Shown: piece after piece, positions 58,970 through 64,000 of the stretch | Layout of the letters: every line of letters begins with the position of its first letter | How positions within the stretch are numbered: the first letter of the stretch is position 1 | Source: DASVEG01 sp035540495 | GTDB taxonomy: Bacteria > Actinomycetota > Acidimicrobiia > Acidimicrobiales > CADCTF01 | DNA: 64,000 nt | Direction of reading: 5' to 3' | Assembly (NCBI GenBank): GCA_035540495.1 | Contig: DATLGL010000012.1 | Location: 1 to 64,000 of the forward strand | Notes under the pieces: model-generated | The model's database searches: none | Told to the model about the DNA's origin: nothing | What the model saw: the letters and a program-made list of their open reading frames with translations, nothing else | Translations under genes and position numbers: made by a program

Positions 58970-61239
58970 GCATCCTGGGGAACCGCGTCCTTCGGAAGGA
59001 AGACCCGAAGTTCCTGACGACCGGTGGCGAATACGTCGACGACCTGCCGCTCGACGGTGCGGCCTACGTCACCTACGTCCGGTCGACGATGGCCCACGCC
59101 CGCCTGATCGCGATCGACACGTCGGAGGCCGAGACGGCCGATGGCGTGCTCGCCATCGTCACCAACGCCGACGTCGAGGCCGACCTCGGCAGCTACCCGT
59201 CCGACATGGCCGCGCTGAACGCCGCGATGGTGCGGCCGTGGCTGGCGGCGAACACGGTGCGTTACGTCGGCGAGCCGATCGTCGCGATCGTCACCGAAGA
59301 GCGTTACCAAGGTGAAGACGCCGCAGAGCTCGTCTTCGTCGACTACGAACCGCTGCCCCCGATCGTCGACATGGATGACGCGCTGCAGGCTGCGGTGAAG
59401 CTGTTCGACGCAGCCGAGAACAACGTCGCGTTCCACATCCACAAGGGCAAGCGGGAGGCCGACTTCTCCGGCTGCGATGTCGTGGTGCGGCAGCGCATCG
59501 TCAACCAGCGCGTCGCGCCGTGCCCGCTCGAAGTGCGCGCGGCCGCTTCCCACTGGGGCGACGACGGCCGCCTGAACCACTGGGCTTCGACGCAGGGACC
59601 CCACTCCGTGCGCGACGCGCTCGCCCGCGTCTACAAGCTCGAGAACGACCAGGTGCGCGTCGTGTCGCCAGACGTCGGCGGTGGCTTCGGCGCGAAGGGA
59701 TCGAGCTATCCCGAGGAACTGCTGCTCCCGTGGATCGCGCGCCGCGTCGGACGCCCGGTGAAGTGGGCGGAGACCCGCGGCGAATCGATGCTCAACCTCG
59801 GCCACGGCCGGGGACAGATCCAGGACGTGGAGATCGGCGGCACCCGGGACGGCAAGGTGCTCGCGTACCGGATGCAGGTGGTGCAGGACGCGGGCGCCTA
59901 TCCCCGGATGGGCGCGGTGCTGCCGTTCATGACCAGGACGATGCTGACCGGCTGCTACGCGATCGAGACCGCGGAGTTCACGGCGAACTCCGTCGTCACG
60001 AACACGACGCCGACGGTCGCGTACCGGGGCGCTGGACGTCCCGAGGCCGCCGCGGCGATCGAGCGGGCGATCGACGTGTTCGCGGCCGAGATCGGGATGG
60101 ACCCCGTCGAGGTCCGCCGGATCAACCTGCTCACCCCCGACGTGTTCCCGTACAAGACGCCGATGGGCACGACCTACGACAGCGGCGACTACGCCCGGGC
60201 CCTCGACGCCGTCGTCGAGGCGGCCGGCTACGACGAGCTGCGAGCCGAGCAGCGAGCGCGGCGAGACCGTGGCGACCGGAAGGTCCTCGGCATCGGACTC
60301 TCCTGCTACGTCGAGATCACCGGCGGGGGGCCATCGCAGGAGTACGCGGCCATCGAGATCCGTCCGGACGGCTCCGCGCTCGCCCGCACCGGTACGTCAC
60401 CGCACGGGCAGGGTCACGTGACGGCGTGGGCGATGCTCATCAGCGAGCGCACCGGCATCCCCATCGACCGGATCGAGGTGATCCACGGCGACACCGACGT
60501 CGTCCCCCAGGGGGGCATGACCGGCGGCTCCCGCTCGCTGCAGGTGGGCGGCGTGGCAATGCACGAGGCCGCGGGCGAGCTGGTCGAGCAGGCGAAGCGG
60601 GTTGCGGCCGATCTCCTGGAGGCCGCACCCGAAGACGTCGTTCTCGACACCGCGGCGGGCGCCTTCCACGTCGCCGGCACGCCCGCGATCGGCCGTTCGT
60701 GGGCCGACCTCGCGCAGTCGGCGAACGCGATCGAGGCGGGCGGGCTGCAGGTCGAGCACGTCTTCCAGTCGGTGGGCGCGACGTTCCCGTCGGGGGCTCA
60801 CCTCGCGGTCGTCGAGGTCGACCTCGACACGGGGAAGGTCGAACTCGTGCGGTTCGTCGCCGCGGACGACGCCGGCCGCATCCTCAACCCGCTGCTGGCC
60901 GAGGGACAGGTGCACGGGGGCCTCGCCCAGGGCATCGCCCAGGCGCTCCTCGAGGAGATGGTCTACGACGCCGACGGCAACCCGAACACGGCGAACCTGG
61001 CCGACTACGCGTTCGTGAGCGCGTGTGAGTTGCCGGCGTTCGAACGCATCGTGGTGGAGACCCCGACGCCACTCAACGAGCTCGGTGCCAAGGGCATCGG
61101 CGAGTCGGGCACGATCGGCGCGACGCCCGCGGTGCACAACGCGGTCGTCGATGCCCTGTCGCATCTCGGCGTTCGCCACGTCGACATCCCGTGCACGCCC
61201 GAGCGGGTGTGGCGAGCGATCCAGTCGTCGGGGGCGTAG
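58966..61239 (+). CDS. Form-II CoxL-like / xanthine dehydrogenase-family molybdopterin subunit
   Basis: 757 aa from GTG 58966. The N-terminal a/b-hammerhead domain and the molybdopterin-binding domains are full length (VGGGFGAKG, NLGHGRGQIQDVEIGG, GAKGIGESGTIGATPAVHNAV). The active-site motif AYRGAGRPEAA (about 352) is that of form-II CO-dehydrogenase-like enzymes and not the AYXCSFR of true form-I CODH. The essential 2Fe-2S and FAD subunits are not adjacent on either side. It is coupled to an amidase, so the substrate is probably an aldehyde or N-heterocycle. Confidence 0.9.
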   Translation: MSILGNRVLRKEDPKFLTTGGEYVDDLPLDGAAYVTYVRSTMAHARLIAIDTSEAETADGVLAIVTNADVEADLGSYPSDMAALNAAMVRPWLAANTVRYVGEPIVAIVTEERYQGEDAAELVFVDYEPLPPIVDMDDALQAAVKLFDAAENNVAFHIHKGKREADFSGCDVVVRQRIVNQRVAPCPLEVRAAASHWGDDGRLNHWASTQGPHSVRDALARVYKLENDQVRVVSPDVGGGFGAKGSSYPEELLLPWIARRVGRPVKWAETRGESMLNLGHGRGQIQDVEIGGTRDGKVLAYRMQVVQDAGAYPRMGAVLPFMTRTMLTGCYAIETAEFTANSVVTNTTPTVAYRGAGRPEAAAAIERAIDVFAAEIGMDPVEVRRINLLTPDVFPYKTPMGTTYDSGDYARALDAVVEAAGYDELRAEQRARRDRGDRKVLGIGLSCYVEITGGGPSQEYAAIEIRPDGSALARTGTSPHGQGHVTAWAMLISERTGIPIDRIEVIHGDTDVVPQGGMTGGSRSLQVGGVAMHEAAGELVEQAKRVAADLLEAAPEDVVLDTAAGAFHVAGTPAIGRSWADLAQSANAIEAGGLQVEHVFQSVGATFPSGAHLAVVEVDLDTGKVELVRFVAADDAGRILNPLLAEGQVHGGLAQGIAQALLEEMVYDADGNPNTANLADYAFVSACELPAFERIVVETPTPLNELGAKGIGESGTIGATPAVHNAVVDALSHLGVRHVDIPCTPERVWRAIQSSGA

Positions 61240-61245
61240 CGCGGC

Positions 61246-62091
61246 TCAGCCGCCGAGGATGTCGACGACCGCGCTGACGAAGCCGGGCGCGGCCACCAGC
61301 ACGACCAGCGCGAGCGCGACCCGACCCGCAGCGAGCGCCCGCGGCGCGCCCACGGCCCGGCGAAGGGTCGGGACGAGGCGGACCGAGATCACGACTGCCC
61401 CGGCGACGACGAACGCCAGCAGGAGCGGCGACGCCGGAACGAGCAAGAGGAGCGACGCGTACGGCAACACCGTTCGCAGGCGACGGACGTCGAGAAGCGG
61501 CACCGCGGCGCTGAATCGAGCGAACACCGCGGCGGTCGTCATCCCCTGGACGAGCGCCAGGGAGCTGAAGACGGCGACGCTCAGCAGGTCGGGGCCGACG
61601 ATGTCGAAGTCGGGGTTTTCGCTGCGAAGCGGGTCTACCCGTGACGCGAACACCACGAGGAGCCCCGCGCCGAAGAGCGCTCCTCCGAGGCGGCCCGCCG
61701 GCAGCAGTGGTCGTACGGCGAGATGCAGCGCGGCGATGATCATTCCGCCGAGAAGACCGACGAAGGTGACGAAGCCGACCGTGCCGCCGAAGGTGATGAA
61801 CCCGACGTGCTCGTCCGCTTCGGTCAGCAGGCCCTGCGCCTCGGTGCCTGCGGTCGCGGCGAGGATCCGCATGGCCAGTCGCCCGCCGATGCCGGCGACG
61901 AGGACGCCGGAGACGATCCCCGTGACGACCGTCACCGCCACCAGCCGCAACCACCAGCGGGTCTGGTCGCCGAGGGTGCGGTCGGCCTCCGCATCGGCGA
62001 CCTCCCGCTCGCCCCATCGCACAACCATCGCGATCGATGCCAGTAGCGCGGCGACGCCGACCGCTCCGATGACCGCTGCTTCTGCCCGCAC
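61246..62091 (-). CDS. Polytopic membrane protein of unknown function
   Basis: 281 aa from GTG 62091. Seven or eight hydrophobic segments. A conserved-looking AGIGGRLAMRILAATAGTEAQG follows the second helix, and EADEHVGFITFGGTVGFVTF follows soon after. I do not recognise a named family, though the GGRLAMRI stretch resembles that of uncharacterised actinobacterial membrane proteins. Convergent with the molybdoenzyme gene, 6 bp apart. Confidence 0.65.
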   Translation of the reverse strand: MRAEAAVIGAVGVAALLASIAMVVRWGEREVADAEADRTLGDQTRWWLRLVAVTVVTGIVSGVLVAGIGGRLAMRILAATAGTEAQGLLTEADEHVGFITFGGTVGFVTFVGLLGGMIIAALHLAVRPLLPAGRLGGALFGAGLLVVFASRVDPLRSENPDFDIVGPDLLSVAVFSSLALVQGMTTAAVFARFSAAVPLLDVRRLRTVLPYASLLLLVPASPLLLAFVVAGAVVISVRLVPTLRRAVGAPRALAAGRVALALVVLVAAPGFVSAVVDILGG

Positions 62092-62109
62092 GTGGCCATG
62101 ATGGTCGCC

Positions 62110-63681
62110 TCAGAGCACGGTCGGGAGGATCGCCTCGATCAGGTGAGGACCGGGCTCCGCGAGGGCCTTCTCCAACGCCACAGTCAGCTCCGCGGCGTCG
62201 GTCGCCCGCTCCGCCGGAACGCCCATCCCCCTCGAGAGTGACACGAAGTCGAGGTCGGGGTTCGAGAGATCGAACATCGACTTCGCCTTCGGCCCGCCCG
62301 CGCCGGCACCGGTTCGCCCCAGCTCCATGTTGAGGATGGCGTACGAGCGGTTGTTGAAGACGATCGTCGTCACGTCGAGGCCTTCACGGGCCTGGGTCCA
62401 CAACGCCTGCATCGTGTACATCGCGGACCCGTCGGCCTCGAGGTTGATCACCGGCCGGTCGGGGCACGCGACCGCCGCCCCGGTCGCGAGCGGCATGCCG
62501 ACGCCGATCGCTCCCCCGGTGAGCGTCAGCCAGTCGTGACGAGGTGAGCCCGCAGTCGCTCCCGACGCCCACAGCCCCGACGTGTTCGCCTCGTCGCACA
62601 CGATGGCCCCCTCGGGCAGCAGCGCCCCCAAAGCCGCCGCGACGGTCTCGCCGTTGACCGCACCGGTCGGCCGCTCGGGCCGGGCCAGGGACTGCACGAC
62701 CGGATCGACGCCCGCGGCGACCACGTCGGCCAGCTGCTCGAGGGCGCCAACGGCATCGAGCCCGTCCGACGGGTCGACGACGACGTGCACCTCGCAACCG
62801 TCGGGAACGAGGTAGCTCGCCTTGCCGGGATACGCGAAGAACCCCACGGGCGGCCCGGTGTCGACGATCACGAGGTGGCGCATGCCCGACAGCTGGATCT
62901 CCATGAACTCCGACAGGTAGCCGAGGCGCTCGATCGGGGGCAGCCCCGCGCCCCGCTCCAACCGCGCCGGGAACGTCTCGCCGAGCAGCTTCGCTCCGGT
63001 GGCTGCGCTGATGCGCGCTGCGGCACGAAGGCCCGCTTCCCGCATCGCCGATCCTCCGATCAACAACGCGCACGGCTCCCCCGACACGAGGACCTTCGCC
63101 ACGCGATCGAGCACATCGGCATCGACGCTGCGCCTCGTCACGAGCTCGCGAGGAGCGACGGGCGTCGCGCCGTCCGACCACGACGCGTCGGCAGGAAGGA
63201 TCAGCGTCGCCACCTGCCCGGGGGGACCCATCGCCGCCGCCACCGCGTCGGCCGTGGCGTCGCACAGCTCCGCAGCCGTCTCGGGACGGCGGATCCACGA
63301 CGACACGTTGCGCGCCGCTGCTGCGATGTCCGAGGTGAGCGGCGCGTCGTACTCGAGGTGGTAGGTCGCGTGGTCGCCGACGATGTTCACGACCGGCGTC
63401 CGCCCCCGCCGCGCGTTGTGCAGGTTCGCGAGACCGTTGCCCAGCCCCGGACCGAGGTGGAGGAGCGTCGCGGCCGGCTTGCCCGCCATGCGTGCGTAGC
63501 CGTCGGCTGCACCCGTGACGACGCCCTCGAAGAGGCCGAGCACCGCGCGCATCTCGGGAACGGAGTCGAGCGCGGCAACGAAGTGCATCTCGCTCGTGCC
63601 GGGGTTGGTGAAGCACACGTCGACACCGGCATCGACGAGGGTCCGGATCATTGCCTGGGCGCCAATCACGCCGTCATTCAA
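62110..63681 (-). CDS. ThDP-dependent enzyme (acetolactate synthase/benzoylformate decarboxylase-like)
   Basis: 523 aa. Pyrimidine domain with catalytic E52 (GLFEGVVTGAADGYARM), a middle domain, and a pyrophosphate domain with EADGSAMYTMQALW (the usual GDGS is ADGS) ending in VFNNRSYAI. It fits a 2-keto-acid decarboxylase or carboligase; without a regulatory subunit gene nearby, a role in valine biosynthesis is unlikely. Its neighbours, a glycolate-oxidase-like flavoprotein and 2-hydroxyacid enzymes, suggest keto- or hydroxy-acid catabolism. Confidence 0.85.
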   Translation of the reverse strand: MNDGVIGAQAMIRTLVDAGVDVCFTNPGTSEMHFVAALDSVPEMRAVLGLFEGVVTGAADGYARMAGKPAATLLHLGPGLGNGLANLHNARRGRTPVVNIVGDHATYHLEYDAPLTSDIAAAARNVSSWIRRPETAAELCDATADAVAAAMGPPGQVATLILPADASWSDGATPVAPRELVTRRSVDADVLDRVAKVLVSGEPCALLIGGSAMREAGLRAAARISAATGAKLLGETFPARLERGAGLPPIERLGYLSEFMEIQLSGMRHLVIVDTGPPVGFFAYPGKASYLVPDGCEVHVVVDPSDGLDAVGALEQLADVVAAGVDPVVQSLARPERPTGAVNGETVAAALGALLPEGAIVCDEANTSGLWASGATAGSPRHDWLTLTGGAIGVGMPLATGAAVACPDRPVINLEADGSAMYTMQALWTQAREGLDVTTIVFNNRSYAILNMELGRTGAGAGGPKAKSMFDLSNPDLDFVSLSRGMGVPAERATDAAELTVALEKALAEPGPHLIEAILPTVL

Positions 63682-63711
63682 CTCCGGCTGCCGGCGAGCC
63701 GCGCTCGGGCG

Positions 63712-64000
63712 TCAGTCGAAGACGGCGCCCGGGTTCAGGATCCCCTTCGAGTCGAACGCAGCCTTGATGCGCCGCATCAGGTCGATCTTCACCGGGTCCT
63801 CCAGCGCGGTGAAGTACTTCTTCTTCGTGCGGCCGATGCCGTGCTCACCCGAGATCACACCGCCGAGGTCCATCCCGATGCGGAACAGGCGGGTCATGAC
63901 GTCGGCGCGCTTGTCGTCGTCGCCCTGGAACACCGACAGGTGGACGTTGCCGTCTCCGGCGTGACCGCATCCGGCGACGAAGGTGCCGGTCTCCTGCGCG
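63712..64000 (-). CDS. FAD-linked oxidase, GlcD-like, C-terminal part (partial)
   Basis: The frame runs off the right edge. The visible about 96 residues include CGHAGDGNVHLSVF, ISGEHGIGRTKKKYF and AFDSKGILNPGAVFD, which are the C-terminal signature of FAD-binding type-4 oxidases (D-lactate dehydrogenase or glycolate oxidase subunit). It lies 30 bp upstream of the ThDP enzyme gene on the same strand, hence probably the same operon. Confidence 0.92.
   Translation of the reverse strand, partial: AQETGTFVAGCGHAGDGNVHLSVFQGDDDKRADVMTRLFRIGMDLGGVISGEHGIGRTKKKYFTALEDPVKIDLMRRIKAAFDSKGILNPGAVFD

Noticed and set aside
58966..61239. True carbon monoxide dehydrogenase
   Set aside because: The active-site loop is AYRGAGR, not AYXCSFR, and partner subunits are missing.
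62110..63681. Assignment as biosynthetic acetolactate synthase (ilvB)
   Set aside because: No ilvN/ilvC neighbour, and the ThDP motif and length suit a catabolic decarboxylase-like protein equally well.

Overview
The window is dense, very GC-rich bacterial DNA with GTG and TTG starts, many 4-bp start/stop overlaps (ATGA, GTGA) and gene families typical of Actinobacteria: an F420-type luciferase-like oxidoreductase, a DUF222-HNH protein, a DUF6458-like protein, a SpoIIE-type phosphatase with a STAS partner, and a TetR gene next to ABC exporter genes. The L,D-transpeptidase carries tandem 'GYW...DGG.F.FGDA' repeats. From general knowledge such repeats are common in Acidimicrobiia (Ilumatobacter/Microthrix-like bacteria), so that class is my best guess. 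It is an inference, since no rRNA or marker phylogeny is available here.

Layout. 1-9.9 kb: an OmpR-type two-component system, then a string of membrane and stress proteins (a channel-like protein with an unusual pore, a STAS anti-anti-sigma factor, a DUF6458-like protein, a 51-aa hydrophobic protein, YihY/BrkB, a broken AI-2E transporter, DUF421, DUF2254, an MscS channel, a CPA2 antiporter). 9.9-16.6 kb: cell envelope (lipoprotein, propeller/L,D-transpeptidase, second YihY, class A PBP) and a PAS-SpoIIE phosphatase. 16.7-23.4 kb: xylulokinase, sulfatase, SDR, hisG-hisE, dienelactone hydrolase, a DM13 protein and UspA. 23.4-34.2 kb: TetR with a perfect palindromic operator, two heterodimeric ABC exporter pairs, a luciferase-like oxidoreductase, an MBL-fold hydrolase, a LytM-like lipoprotein, and a 27-bp tandem repeat array between convergent genes. 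34.2-49.6 kb: flavoprotein, acyl-CoA dehydrogenase, GH3 glycosidase, an enoyl-CoA hydratase/acyl-CoA synthetase/phytanoyl-CoA dioxygenase operon, TetR with a GH31 alpha-xylosidase, a second phytanoyl-CoA dioxygenase, a GH2 glycosidase, a cupin and an apparent alcohol dehydrogenase relic. 49.6-55 kb: FMN-dependent 2-hydroxyacid oxidase, methyltransferase, a sortase-type surface protein, a small membrane protein, tRNA-Glu(CTC) with its terminator, a cupin relic and a DUF222-HNH gene in a locally AT-rich patch. 55-64 kb: SMP-30, GMC oxidoreductase, D-aminoacylase/N-acyl-D-amino-acid deacylase, a lone form-II CoxL-like molybdoenzyme subunit, a membrane protein, a ThDP enzyme and the C-terminus of a glycolate-oxidase-like flavoprotein.

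Working together: the first third looks like osmotic, mechanical and envelope stress handling. The middle and last thirds are catabolic: intracellular glycosidases feeding xylose or glucose into XylB, acyl-CoA chemistry with Fe(II) dioxygenases, and acid/alcohol oxidoreductases. TetR regulators sit at divergent promoters with visible dyads. No CRISPR array, transposase, integrase or rRNA was seen, and no gene-free stretch exceeds about 300 bp.
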